From contig NZ_JTEV01000004.1 in the NCBI RefSeq assembly GCF_000786105.1, positions 1 through 64,000 of the forward strand: a DNA stretch of 64,000 nucleotides. The letters run 5' to 3'. Within the stretch, counting starts at the first letter, position 1, and each line of letters starts with the position of its first letter. This stretch comes from Bdellovibrio sp. ArHS. GTDB lineage: Bacteria; Bdellovibrionota; Bdellovibrionia; Bdellovibrionales; Bdellovibrionaceae. The translations under genes and the position numbers were made by a program. Shown here piece by piece: positions 9,182 through 17,219 of the stretch. A model generated the notes under the pieces. That model saw only the letters and a program-made list of their open reading frames with translations. It did no database searches and was not told where the DNA came from.

Positions 9182-9796
9182 ATGGAAAGACTTAACAAAA
9201 AGACTTTAAGTTTTCCAGCAATGGTATTCACAAGAGCTTTGGCAACGCTGGGAGTAGTTTTAACGCTAGCGGCATGTGGTAAAGACAATGGTGGAGGCTC
9301 CGCTCCCATCGTCGTCGGTATCAACGGCTGTCAAAACTGCGGTGCGATCACGGCTCCAACTGTTTTAACGACTTTCAACAGCCAGGCGGCCTCAGGTGCC
9401 TTCGCTCTAACAAATATGCAGGTGTATGCTCAGGCGGGTTTGATTCAACCAAATGCCTCTGGATACAACTACAAATGGTATAACGGTCCGATCGCTATCC
9501 AGGGACAATTGACAGTTCCCACCGCTTTCCATGATACAACCAACTCGGGCTGTGTCGTTCCGGCGGGAACATACTACTTGCAGACTTATTCTGTCGGGCA
9601 GCTTGGAAACTTGGGTGCTGATGTCTTGGTTCCGTCTTTGATGACGACGACTGGCAATATCGAGTTGAAGATTGAATCCGCAGGAGTGGCTGGCGGTGGC
9701 TTCGTTGATGAAGGTCGCAAGCTTTACGCGAAAGTTTCTATCGTGCGAGCAAATGGGTATGTCTGCTCAGCCTTGTTTGCAGATTCGATCCTGTAA
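9182..9796 (+). CDS. Secreted lipoprotein, hypothetical (204 aa)
   Basis: GGAGAGATTTT precedes the ATG. An N-terminal segment with a long n-region ends in the lipobox LTLAAC. A short Gly-rich stretch with a vicinal CQNC motif (GCQNCGAI) follows, then a beta-rich domain with no clear family. The C-Q-N-C pair resembles a metal or redox CxxC site but may be structural. Second gene of a lipoprotein pair; ends just before a strong terminator. Confidence 0.72.
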   Translation: MERLNKKTLSFPAMVFTRALATLGVVLTLAACGKDNGGGSAPIVVGINGCQNCGAITAPTVLTTFNSQAASGAFALTNMQVYAQAGLIQPNASGYNYKWYNGPIAIQGQLTVPTAFHDTTNSGCVVPAGTYYLQTYSVGQLGNLGADVLVPSLMTTTGNIELKIESAGVAGGGFVDEGRKLYAKVSIVRANGYVCSALFADSIL

Positions 9797-9822
9797 AGCA
9801 GAAGTGAAAAATTGAATTTACA

Positions 9823-9850
9823 CCCCAAGGCCGAAACCTTGGGGTTTTTT
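9823..9850 (+). terminator. Rho-independent terminator after lipoprotein gene
   Basis: Perfect 8-bp stem CCCCAAGG/CCTTGGGG, 6-nt loop, then TTTTTT. Confidence 0.9.
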
Positions 9851-9913
9851 ATTTAAAAAAGTCTTACATAATATTTGCTTGCGCTTAGAGGAAAGTCTGG
9901 GTCTAATGTTGTC

Positions 9914-10792
9914 ATGGAATTACCTCTTTGGATCGACTTCTTTGATGAGCTTCAAAATGTCCGGGGACGTTCTCAAAATACGGTGATGGCTTATCGCCGC
10001 GATTTAGAACTCTATATGGAATACAAGAAAAACAACAAAACTGTCAGCGGCTTCTACGAGTTTATGAAGAAAAACCAACTCTCGACCCGCTCTCAGGCAC
10101 GCGTGATCTCGTCGTTGCGTACTTATTTTAAATTCTGTGAATCACGCGGAATGAAATGCGAAGAACTGCGAGAACTTCGTCCGCCGAAAGTGAAAGTCGG
10201 TCTTCCCAAAGTTTTGACTCCGCAGGAATTCCAAATGCTTTTTGATGCGGCTGAAGTGCAGGACCCGGTGCGCACAGCACGCAATCAACTGACATTGCTT
10301 TTCTTGTACGGTTTGGGCTGTCGTGTTTCCGAGCTGATTGCGCTGAATATTGTGGATTTCAACGCCACGGATCGTTGGATTAAAGTGTTAGGAAAAGGCA
10401 GCAAAGAACGTTTAGTGCCTTTGACTGAAAAGCTCGCGGAAAATCTGACGACCTATCTGAAAGATCATCGCCCGGCCTTAGTGAAGGAAAACAGTCCTTC
10501 GATTTTGATCAACGATCGTGGACATCGTCCTTCACGTGTTGATGTGTGGAGATGGCTTGCTGCTTGGTCGTTGCGAGCAGGATTCCCTGAACCCGTCAAT
10601 CCACATCGCTTCCGTCACGGCTGCGCGACGGCTCTTTTGGAAAGTGGTGCGGATCTTCGCTCAATCCAAATGTTGCTGGGTCATGCCAGTATTCAGACGA
10701 CACAGATCTATACGAGTGTGACCACCAACACGATGTCGCGAACGATCGAAGAACATCATCCTCTTTCACAAATGGTGGAAGTGGATAAATAA
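9914..10792 (+). CDS. XerC/XerD-type tyrosine recombinase
   Basis: 292 residues from ATG 9914; the frame extends upstream to a TTG without support. An N-terminal SAM-like core-binding domain (1-90) is followed by the catalytic domain with Arg137 (GLGCRVSEL), Lys161 (GKGSKE), His231-x-x-Arg234 (HRFRHGCAT), His257 (LGHASIQTT) and Tyr266. All active-site residues are present. Length and motifs match housekeeping XerC/XerD, which resolve chromosome dimers at dif with FtsK. No phage or transposon genes are adjacent, so a mobile-element integrase is unlikely. XerC versus XerD is not decided here. Confidence 0.9.
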   Translation: MELPLWIDFFDELQNVRGRSQNTVMAYRRDLELYMEYKKNNKTVSGFYEFMKKNQLSTRSQARVISSLRTYFKFCESRGMKCEELRELRPPKVKVGLPKVLTPQEFQMLFDAAEVQDPVRTARNQLTLLFLYGLGCRVSELIALNIVDFNATDRWIKVLGKGSKERLVPLTEKLAENLTTYLKDHRPALVKENSPSILINDRGHRPSRVDVWRWLAAWSLRAGFPEPVNPHRFRHGCATALLESGADLRSIQMLLGHASIQTTQIYTSVTTNTMSRTIEEHHPLSQMVEVDK

Positions 10793-10806
10793 CTGTCCGA
10801 ACCTCG

Positions 10807-10840
10807 AAAGGGCTTCTGAATAAGAAGCCCTTTGTTTTTT
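10807..10840 (+). terminator. Rho-independent terminator after xer gene
   Basis: Perfect 10-bp stem AAAGGGCTTC/GAAGCCCTTT with a 7-nt loop, then GTTTTTT. Confidence 0.9.
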
Positions 10841-10878
10841 CTCAAAGGTCGAGATTCTTTTTGCAACGAACTCTCGGC

Positions 10879-12327
10879 ATGAAAATACAATCCCTTATTC
10901 GCGAAAATGATCGTCTTGTTCCTGTAGAAGTTGAAATCTCTTTCATTCCGGGACTTCCACAAATTCAATTTCTAGGATTGCCGGATCAGGCCATCAAAGA
11001 AAGCATTCATCGTATTAAAAGCGCTATTCGTGCCCAAGGTTTTGAATTCCCCAAAGCGCAGCAAATTCTAGTGAACCTTCGTCCCTCACATCTAAAAAAA
11101 TCATCGCGCGGGTTAGAGCTGGCTGTCGCGTTGGGACTTCTTTGGGAAAGTGGCCAAGCCCCCAAACCCAACGAAGAATCTGTCTTGGTGTACGGAGAGT
11201 TGTCTTTGAGTGGCGCGGTCTTTGAGCCCGATGATTTAACCGAGGACTTTGATTCCCACGACGATCACGTGGTCTGGACAGGGACGGGGAGTGTGCGAAA
11301 AACTCCCTTTGCGCGAGCCTGTTTAAAAGAGCTTCGTGATTTGCACGAGCCTTTGATTTATCCCGCCGTCGCTCGCGAGTATCTTATTCAAAGACCCTGT
11401 TTCGGCTTGGACTTAAAATTTCCTCAGCGCCAGGCCGAGCTTCTGAAGCTGGTGGCCCTTGGCGAGCATTCGCTTTTACTAGCTGGTCCGGCAGGCTCGG
11501 GGAAAAGCACTCTTGCCAAAACGTTGCTGTCGCTTTTGCAGGAGCCTTCACAAGAAGACTTCCACGAGATTTTTCGCAACAACAAAGAAACTAAATTTCC
11601 ATTGTCTTGGCGTCCCTTGGTGCACCCTCATCACTCAACATCGCCCCTCGGGTTGATTGGTGGGGGTGTGCCTCCTTTTAAAGGTGAGTTTTCCCGGGCC
11701 CACAAAGGGATTCTCGTATTGGATGAACTTTTAGAGTTCAATCCTCGCGCGCAAGAAGCTTTGCGTGAACCGATGGAGGAGTTTCGCATTCGCTTGCGTC
11801 GAGGTCGCTTTATCGAAGAACATCCTGCGGAAGCTTTGGTGGTGGCAACGACGAATCTTTGTCCGTGCGGGGATTGGGTGCCTCAATCCAAAGTGGTGTG
11901 TGGTCGCTCGTTAAAGAAATGTCAGTCTTATACGGAAAGGCTGTCAGGCCCCCTGGTCGATCGCTTTCAGATTCTGTTCTTCACACAAAAGCGTGAAACA
12001 GGGGAAAGCATTTTAGGCGAAGATCTTTTGGCGATCTTGGAAGATGTGAGAGTCTTTCGAAGAAATCTGTCGCTTCAGGATGCAAGATTCAAGAAGGTCG
12101 CGTCGCGGTGGTCATGGGAAGAACTGATTCAGGATCTGCCTCGATTCTACATGGAGGAACTGTTTCCCAAAGAGATGATCTCGCGGCGAAGAGATCTTGC
12201 GACGCTGCGAGTCGCAAGAAGCTACGCGGACCTGGACAAGAGTGAAAAGTTAGAACCGCAACATGTAGAGCGGGCTTTGAAAGTCACTTACGTCCCCTTT
12301 GAAGCCCTGAAGCGTCTCGGCTGTTAA
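10879..12327 (+). CDS. comM: ComM/YifB-type Mg-chelatase-like AAA+ ATPase
   Basis: 482 residues from ATG 10879 (the frame runs up to a TTG at 10861). The N-terminal ChlI-fold domain (IPGLPQIQFLGLPDQAIKES, ILVNLRPS) precedes a AAA+ core with Walker A GPAGSGKST and Walker B LVLDELLEF, then a zinc-type CPCGD...CGRSLKKC segment and the Mg_chelatase_C helical bundle (RRRDLATLRVARSYADL). ComM is a hexameric helicase that drives branch migration of integrating DNA in natural transformation; many non-competent bacteria also keep it. It follows the terminator of the xer gene and ends before tRNA-Cys. Confidence 0.9.
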   Translation: MKIQSLIRENDRLVPVEVEISFIPGLPQIQFLGLPDQAIKESIHRIKSAIRAQGFEFPKAQQILVNLRPSHLKKSSRGLELAVALGLLWESGQAPKPNEESVLVYGELSLSGAVFEPDDLTEDFDSHDDHVVWTGTGSVRKTPFARACLKELRDLHEPLIYPAVAREYLIQRPCFGLDLKFPQRQAELLKLVALGEHSLLLAGPAGSGKSTLAKTLLSLLQEPSQEDFHEIFRNNKETKFPLSWRPLVHPHHSTSPLGLIGGGVPPFKGEFSRAHKGILVLDELLEFNPRAQEALREPMEEFRIRLRRGRFIEEHPAEALVVATTNLCPCGDWVPQSKVVCGRSLKKCQSYTERLSGPLVDRFQILFFTQKRETGESILGEDLLAILEDVRVFRRNLSLQDARFKKVASRWSWEELIQDLPRFYMEELFPKEMISRRRDLATLRVARSYADLDKSEKLEPQHVERALKVTYVPFEALKRLGC

Positions 12328-12403
12328 GGAGGAGATCTATGGATGAACTGTCTTTCCAATTGACTTAAAGAGGCCTAAACCGTAAATTGAGACTCCTTTT
12401 TGA

Positions 12404-12477
12404 GGTGGTGTAGCCAAGTGGTTAGGCCGCGGTCTGCAAAACCGCTCACGCCGGTTCAATTCCGGCCGCCACCTCCA
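12404..12477 (+). tRNA. tRNA-Cys (GCA)
   Basis: Cloverleaf reads well: acceptor GGTGGTG/CGCCACC with one G-T pair, T-arm GCCGG-TTCAATT-CCGGC, anticodon GCA at 12436-12438, discriminator T and an encoded CCA at the end. Confidence 0.95.
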
Positions 12478-12853
12478 AATCTTTCCAAAATCATTTTTAA
12501 AAGGTTCTCTTCAGGTTCTCTGGTTCTCTTCACGCAACTGTTGATAAGTTCAAAAATTCCTAAAAAGGGTTCTCTTCACGTGACTGTTTGTTGTGTGTCT
12601 TTGTGTCTTTGTCGACCGAGTAGGGGGATCGATCAACTTGTTTGCTTTCCGCGAGCGATTTTTTCCAGAGGTCACAAACACAAAAATGTAAGTTTTTTTG
12701 TAATAAACAATAGGACCTTCGGAATTACGGACTCGCTTCAAGGGCCTGGCGAACATTCTCTTGTAAAATTAATGTGAATGATCCGATTTGGACCTTGAGA
12801 GAATATAAACAACTCCCGAAAGGTTTATTAACAAACATTACTGGAGTGAAATA
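12478..12853. other. Gene-free stretch with GGTTCTCTTCA repeats
   Basis: 376 nt between tRNA-Cys and the KH gene. The only notable structure is a cluster of short direct repeats near the tRNA. AT-rich sequence before 12854 probably holds the KH-gene promoter; CTGGAGTGAAATA is its ribosome site. Confidence 0.6.
12503..12578 (+). repeat. Short direct repeats GGTTCTCTTCA
   Basis: Three exact copies at 12503-12513, 12522-12532 and 12568-12578, plus a partial GGTTCTCT at 12514-12521. The second and third copies extend to GGTTCTCTTCACG followed by ACTGTT after two variable bases. Confidence 0.8.
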
Positions 12854-13180
12854 ATGTCGGGGCCGAACGAGATCAAAGTCATTAAAAAGCGTGCTGAAGT
12901 AAAAAGCCTGGATTGTGGTCGAGTTCGAGAAGAAGGAAAGGAATTGTTAAGCACCCTCATTCGGGGTCTTGTTGATAATCCGGAATCCGTTGTCGTGTCG
13001 TATAGCTGCGGCGACAAAACGACTGTTTACAAAGTCGAATGCGACCAGAAATGTTTGGGACAAATTATCGGTGCGAAGGGGAAAAACATCAACGGAGTGC
13101 GGGCGGTGATCAGTGCCACCTTGGCGCGCAAAGGCATCCGGGCCGTCGTAGAAATTCCTTATTATTGTGTCGATGCTTAG
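12854..13180 (+). CDS. KH-domain RNA-binding protein (KhpA-like)
   Basis: 108 residues with one type II KH fold containing the nucleic-acid-binding GxxG loop in LGQIIGAKGKNINGVRAVI. Small KH proteins of the KhpA/YlqC group bind many RNAs, often with KhpB/Jag. Here it is monocistronic rather than in the usual rpsP-rimM context. The chain is longer at the N-terminus than KhpA (about 75-80 aa) and contains four to five Cys, which is unusual for the family. CTGGAG precedes the ATG. Confidence 0.8.
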   Translation: MSGPNEIKVIKKRAEVKSLDCGRVREEGKELLSTLIRGLVDNPESVVVSYSCGDKTTVYKVECDQKCLGQIIGAKGKNINGVRAVISATLARKGIRAVVEIPYYCVDA

Positions 13181-13183
13181 AAG

Positions 13184-13213
13184 GGATAAGCCCTGATTCC
13201 TCAAGGCTTATCC
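13184..13213. terminator. Hairpin between convergent KH and TonB-receptor genes
   Basis: 9-bp perfect stem GGATAAGCC/GGCTTATCC with a 12-nt loop. There is no clean T-run on either side, so termination is only probable. Confidence 0.5.
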
Positions 13214-13230
13214 AAGAAAAAGATGTGTTC

Positions 13231-15294
13231 TTAGAAAGCGGATCTTAGACCCACGTAGAAAGTTCGGCGCATACCAGGGAAAATTCCTTGAGGCGCGCGC
13301 GAAGAAATGTAAGTCGTATCAGCAAGATTTCTTCCAGAAAGTTCCAAAGTCAGATCTTGGGTTGCTTGATACTCTCCTGTTAGATGGAACAGACCGTAAG
13401 AAGGCAGAACGCCGCGCATACCATCCACTGATCCTTCAACCGTGTTTTCCGCATCAGCGTATTGTTCGCTCACGAAGCTGTACTGCAAGCTTGCCAGCCA
13501 GTCTTGGCGCTTGTAACCCACGGCCGTGTTGACCATGTATTCCGGTGCATAAGGCAGACGATTTCCTTCGCGATCCGCGCCACCGATAATGCGGGTGCTG
13601 TTAAATTTTGCGACCGGCATATAAGTGGCGTTTAAGTCGATAAACATCGAACGATGAATTTCGGGAATATAACGAACGGCCAACTCTAAACCTTGGTGCA
13701 AAGTTTTGCCTCCGTTCGTAAGGCCGGTGGCGGCACCACCGGATTCTGTCGCCTGAATCAACTGATTTGAGAAATCCAACTGAAACAAAGCCGCTTCAAG
13801 ATGAAGGTTGTCACTGGCAGAGCGATAACCCAGTTCGACATTCACACTGCGTTCTGCATCCAAATCCACAGCCTGTCCGTTGTTATCAATCGCATCTTGT
13901 ACACGGGGAGGAGAAAAGCCCTGATGAATACCGGCGAAAACGTATTGTTGTGCGGCTAATTGGTAAGTCGTACCCAAACCACCTAGATATTCGGTATTAC
14001 GATTTTCCGAACCCTGATTAAAGTCCGCCGAAGATTTTCGATAGATCATCCGGCTTTGACGATAGGACTCAACGCGCACGCCAGGGGTGATGGTCCATTT
14101 TTCAAAGTTAAGAGTGTTTTCCGCATACAAAGCTTGGGCATCTGCATAGCGCTTGTCATCAACGTCAATCACGCCGGAACGAGCTGTCGCTGTTGCGCCC
14201 TTGACCTCAACATTGCGCATGTCTTCCGTGTGCAGGCGAAGTCCGACTTGCAGATCGTTGCTGATTTCGCCAGCGTTCCAGTTAAGGAAATAGCGGGTAT
14301 CAATACCTGCGACGTCAAAAGTGCGGTTGCGGCCTTTGTTGGTGCCGGCCATCGTGATATCGCCAGAAGCATTTTTAGAAAAATCCTGTCTCCACCAGTC
14401 GCGCATGGTTTGATTGACATAGAATAGGGTTGAAAAGCGAGAGCGGCCATCGATCTGATAATCGTAAGTCAAATCCATCTCGTAGCGAGTGATGTACAAC
14501 ACATCGTTTTCCGCAGGATTTTGATAGGCATCCTGATCATAAAGCTTTTGCGTCAGGCCGAGATAGGTCAACTCCGCTTCGCTTTTGTAGTGGCTCAGTT
14601 TAATGCCGACATAACTCTTGTCCGATAAAGCACCGCCGTATTTCAACAAAACGTCACGGGTGTTAAAGTGCGTGTTATCGCGTGAGCCGTTTCCGTCTTT
14701 AGCAAAAAGATTTACGAGCAAGCCCGAGTCATTGCGTACGGAGCTTCCTTCAATCAGAAGTTCTTTGTAGTCACGACTTCCGCCAGTCAAAGTCACGGCG
14801 TTGCCGTGATCCTTCGTCGGATTTTTTGTGATGAAGTTGATGACCCCACCAATCGTGGAAGGACCAAATGCCAAAGAGCTGCTGCCCTTGCGGATGTCGA
14901 TGCGTTCCATGCGTTCGATGATCGGCGCATAATAAGCTGATGAATCAATATAAGGTCCCAAAGCCAATGGGGCGCCGTCTTCCAATAGCAAAACTTTGCG
15001 ACTGCCATCTGGGCTGAGTCCGCGCATCCCGATGTAAGCAATACCTTCAGCTTCAATCACATTGGCGCCGGCGGTCTTTTTGACGGCATCCTGAGCGCTG
15101 ACGGGGCGGGTTTCGCGCAGGTTTTCTTTATTCACCACGGTGATAGCACCGGGAGTTTTAAGAACCTCTTCCTGCTTGTCGCTAAGGACTTGAATGGTAG
15201 GAAGGTTGATGGTCTCGGTCTGTTTCTGTACGTTCTCTTGTGCCAAAGCTGTCGCAGCCATGGCCGTCAAAGAAAAAATCAAAAGGCTTTTCAT
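13231..15294 (-). CDS. TonB-dependent outer-membrane receptor (FecA-like)
   Basis: 687 residues from the ATG of MKSLLIFSLTAMAATALA; CAGGAGACAGGT precedes it, and the longer frame upstream is not supported. The plug domain (QVLSDKQEEVLKTPGAITVV, then RGLSPDGSRKVLLLEDG and GPSTIGGVINFITKNP) matches the siderophore/Fe-citrate receptor branch. A 22-strand barrel follows and ends with the aromatic FYVGLRSAF. Imports a chelated metal or small ligand using TonB energy. It is the last gene of a minus-strand group holding a redoxin and two YtkA/FixH-like proteins, so copper or another metal is as plausible as iron. Confidence 0.9.
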   Translation of the reverse strand: MKSLLIFSLTAMAATALAQENVQKQTETINLPTIQVLSDKQEEVLKTPGAITVVNKENLRETRPVSAQDAVKKTAGANVIEAEGIAYIGMRGLSPDGSRKVLLLEDGAPLALGPYIDSSAYYAPIIERMERIDIRKGSSSLAFGPSTIGGVINFITKNPTKDHGNAVTLTGGSRDYKELLIEGSSVRNDSGLLVNLFAKDGNGSRDNTHFNTRDVLLKYGGALSDKSYVGIKLSHYKSEAELTYLGLTQKLYDQDAYQNPAENDVLYITRYEMDLTYDYQIDGRSRFSTLFYVNQTMRDWWRQDFSKNASGDITMAGTNKGRNRTFDVAGIDTRYFLNWNAGEISNDLQVGLRLHTEDMRNVEVKGATATARSGVIDVDDKRYADAQALYAENTLNFEKWTITPGVRVESYRQSRMIYRKSSADFNQGSENRNTEYLGGLGTTYQLAAQQYVFAGIHQGFSPPRVQDAIDNNGQAVDLDAERSVNVELGYRSASDNLHLEAALFQLDFSNQLIQATESGGAATGLTNGGKTLHQGLELAVRYIPEIHRSMFIDLNATYMPVAKFNSTRIIGGADREGNRLPYAPEYMVNTAVGYKRQDWLASLQYSFVSEQYADAENTVEGSVDGMRGVLPSYGLFHLTGEYQATQDLTLELSGRNLADTTYISSRAPQGIFPGMRRTFYVGLRSAF

Positions 15295-15428
15295 ACCTGT
15301 CTCCTGTAGGAGGCGGCAAAATACCTCTGAAAACACACTGGGGCCAGTCGCGCAGGCAAAAGGGGCTCAAATAAGAACCAAATGAAAAAATGGGCGGGAA
15401 TATGATAGAAAAATAGGCAGTGTGAGAG

Positions 15429-15456
15429 CGTCGGATACCAGCGGTGATATCCGACG
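15429..15456. promoter_or_regulatory. Inverted repeat upstream of TonB receptor
   Basis: Arms CGTCGGATA/TATCCGACG (9 bp, perfect) with a 10-nt loop, in the 173-nt gap between the YtkA-like gene and the receptor start. It could attenuate or terminate the upstream operon, or be an operator. No T-run follows on the minus strand. Confidence 0.45.
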
Positions 15457-15467
15457 TCATAGGTCTT

Positions 15468-15893
15468 TTAAGGTTTCACGTCGACGTTGAACTCGGCTTT
15501 TTCGCCATTGACGAATAGACGAATCTGCCAACGTCCGGCCATCACGAAATAAGCTTCGGAGACATAGTAAGTGCCTTGATCCTGCTTCACCACTTTGACG
15601 GGGCCGGAGCCGTGACCGTGATGACCCATATTCATCCACAGGTCGACTTTCAAGTTCTGTGGGTCAATCATCACAGGTTCGCTTCCTGCCGAGTGGTGTT
15701 CATAAAACTTTACCAAAAATTGAGATTCTTCGCCATGGAAAGGACCTTTGGTAAATTCAATCGCAGCGCAAAGATCCGCCGTTTGAAAGTACACGGGGCA
15801 CGTCGCTTCGACATGGGCGCGCGCATTGGCGCTGTAAAGAAGTCCCGCGATGATGGCGCCGGCACCTAAAAGAATTGAAAAAAACAGTTTCAT
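15468..15893 (-). CDS. YtkA/FixH-like periplasmic protein
   Basis: 141 residues: signal anchor (1-27), then a beta-sandwich with a conserved MNMGHHGHGSGPVKV segment and VMAGRWQIRLFVNG near the end, the signature of the YtkA-like/FixH group (PF13115). The cluster of Met and His (M-N-M-G-H-H-G-H-G) looks like a copper-type site. Starts 10 nt after the barrel gene stops. FixH assists cbb3 oxidase assembly; YtkA-like proteins recur near copper genes. The same fold occurs again at 16800, so this operon holds two paralogues. Confidence 0.75.
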   Translation of the reverse strand: MKLFFSILLGAGAIIAGLLYSANARAHVEATCPVYFQTADLCAAIEFTKGPFHGEESQFLVKFYEHHSAGSEPVMIDPQNLKVDLWMNMGHHGHGSGPVKVVKQDQGTYYVSEAYFVMAGRWQIRLFVNGEKAEFNVDVKP

Positions 15894-15903
15894 ATGAGTT
15901 CTC

Positions 15904-16803
15904 CTATCGTGGCCACCGCTGTTGGTAGCTGATATTAAATGTTTTCGATAAACTTGAATTTACGGGAGCACCGATCCAGCTTTGATCCGCATAGCTGACA
16001 GTGACGGCGGATTCCAGATTGATCATGTAGCTGCCAGAAAAACCCAAAGTGAAGTTTTTCTGAGCGGTGCCATCGCTGGTTGTGGCGCCGCGAAGACGGA
16101 TGGCATCTTCGTGCAAGTACGTTAACGATGAGCCGATGCGATAGTCGCCGCGATTCCAACCCATTCCGATGGTTTGAGTTGTGCCCCATCCTGGTTGCAC
16201 GTCCACTTCGCCTCCGTAGGTTTCATTGGCGACAGTGCGCGGAAGCGAGTAATGAATTTCACCATTGAAGTTCATATCCCAGGTCGCCCAGGCCTTCATC
16301 AGGGCTATGCCGCCGCCGACTGAATAAAAACCGCGGCCGCGAATATCGGTCGCCGTGGAAATGGACGAATCATAAATGGAGGGACTGGTCGGCAGAGTGA
16401 TTTGTAAGAACGTCAACCCCTTAGGCTTCCAGCGGGAATAAGTTTTTTCCGGAAATGTTTCATGCCCCAGATACAGAGAAATATCGCCAACGCCTCCCGA
16501 ACTTGCAGAGTTGTCGGCAGATTTCATCATCACGGGCAGAGCGAATCCAGCTTGAAAACTGTCAGAGACCAGAGCCGCTCCTTCCAATTTCAAAGTCTGC
16601 GCTAAATTGCCATCGTGACGACGCAACCATTTTCCGCTCGCCAGAACGTCGTCGCTGACCTGTGAGTAGGAATAGGTGCTGGTGATTTGTGCTTTATCGT
16701 CAGCCAAAATCAGTGCGGGAAAAGAAAAGCTACCGCCACAACAGCTTGCCGCGAAAGAAAGGGAGCCGCTTAGATGAATAAAGATAAAAAGAAGAAGTCT
16801 CAT
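15904..16803 (-). CDS. Outer-membrane beta-barrel protein of metal-type operon
   Basis: 299 residues. Start is set at the ATG overlapping the TGA of the upstream gene (ATGA); the longer frame has no support. A signal peptide is followed at once by SCCGGSFSFPALI, an unusual Cys-Cys-Gly-Gly N-terminus of the mature protein that could ligate a metal or carry a modification. The rest is amphipathic beta strands (SYSQVSDDVL, FNGEIHYSL, TIGMGWNRGDYRIGSSLTYL) ending in an aromatic-rich strand, typical of a 12-14-strand barrel. Family not identified. Position suggests a porin-like partner of the YtkA-like proteins. Confidence 0.7.
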   Translation of the reverse strand: MRLLLFIFIHLSGSLSFAASCCGGSFSFPALILADDKAQITSTYSYSQVSDDVLASGKWLRRHDGNLAQTLKLEGAALVSDSFQAGFALPVMMKSADNSASSGGVGDISLYLGHETFPEKTYSRWKPKGLTFLQITLPTSPSIYDSSISTATDIRGRGFYSVGGGIALMKAWATWDMNFNGEIHYSLPRTVANETYGGEVDVQPGWGTTQTIGMGWNRGDYRIGSSLTYLHEDAIRLRGATTSDGTAQKNFTLGFSGSYMINLESAVTVSYADQSWIGAPVNSSLSKTFNISYQQRWPR

Positions 16804-17219
16804 GGTACTATCATCGAGGCATAGGCAGAGTCGATCACGACTCCGTTGTTTTTCAAAGTAAAGCGAATATCCCAATCACCCGGCATTAGAAAATAGACAT
16901 CGGTGATGCGGTATTGAGTCGGATTGATTTTTTCAATTTTAACAGGAATCGAGCCATGCCCCATCGAGGGCATCCACAAGCTGACAGCCAACTCATTGAA
17001 TTGATCTGAAGGGGCGGACAAGTTTAAAATAAAGGCGTTGGCCTGTTCGCTGTTCGGTGTATTTTCCCAACTAATTTTAGCAAGGATGCGAACTTTCGAA
17101 AAATACGCACCATCGGCCATTGGTTTGTTTTGCACCTGCTGGTCGTCATCAGAGACATAGTCAGGGTTGGCACACGCGACGAGCCCCAAAACACTAAAAA
17201 GAAGCCAAAGAGCTTTCAT
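16800..17219 (-). CDS. YtkA/FixH-like lipoprotein
   Basis: 139 residues with lipobox GLVAC (Cys about 16). The C-terminal beta domain has LWMPSMGHGSIPVKIE and FLMPGDWDIRFTLKNN, the same positions as the MGHHGHGSGPV and VMAGRWQIRLF segments of the paralogue at 15468. Its start codon abuts the redoxin stop and its stop overlaps the next ATG, so the three genes are tightly coupled. Probably a periplasm-facing, outer- or inner-membrane-anchored metal or assembly factor; substrate not shown. Confidence 0.75.
   Translation of the reverse strand: MKALWLLFSVLGLVACANPDYVSDDDQQVQNKPMADGAYFSKVRILAKISWENTPNSEQANAFILNLSAPSDQFNELAVSLWMPSMGHGSIPVKIEKINPTQYRITDVYFLMPGDWDIRFTLKNNGVVIDSAYASMIVP

Noticed and set aside
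12400-12777. 125-codon ORF over tRNA-Cys
   Set aside because: It runs through the tRNA gene and repeat region, with no start signal.
12404-12853. tRNA-Cys as an integration (att) site
   Set aside because: No second copy of the tRNA 3' end and no island genes follow; the nearby Xer recombinase looks like a housekeeping enzyme.
13184-13213. Canonical terminator of the KH gene
   Set aside because: The hairpin lacks a T-run on the plus strand, so it is kept only as a probable terminator.
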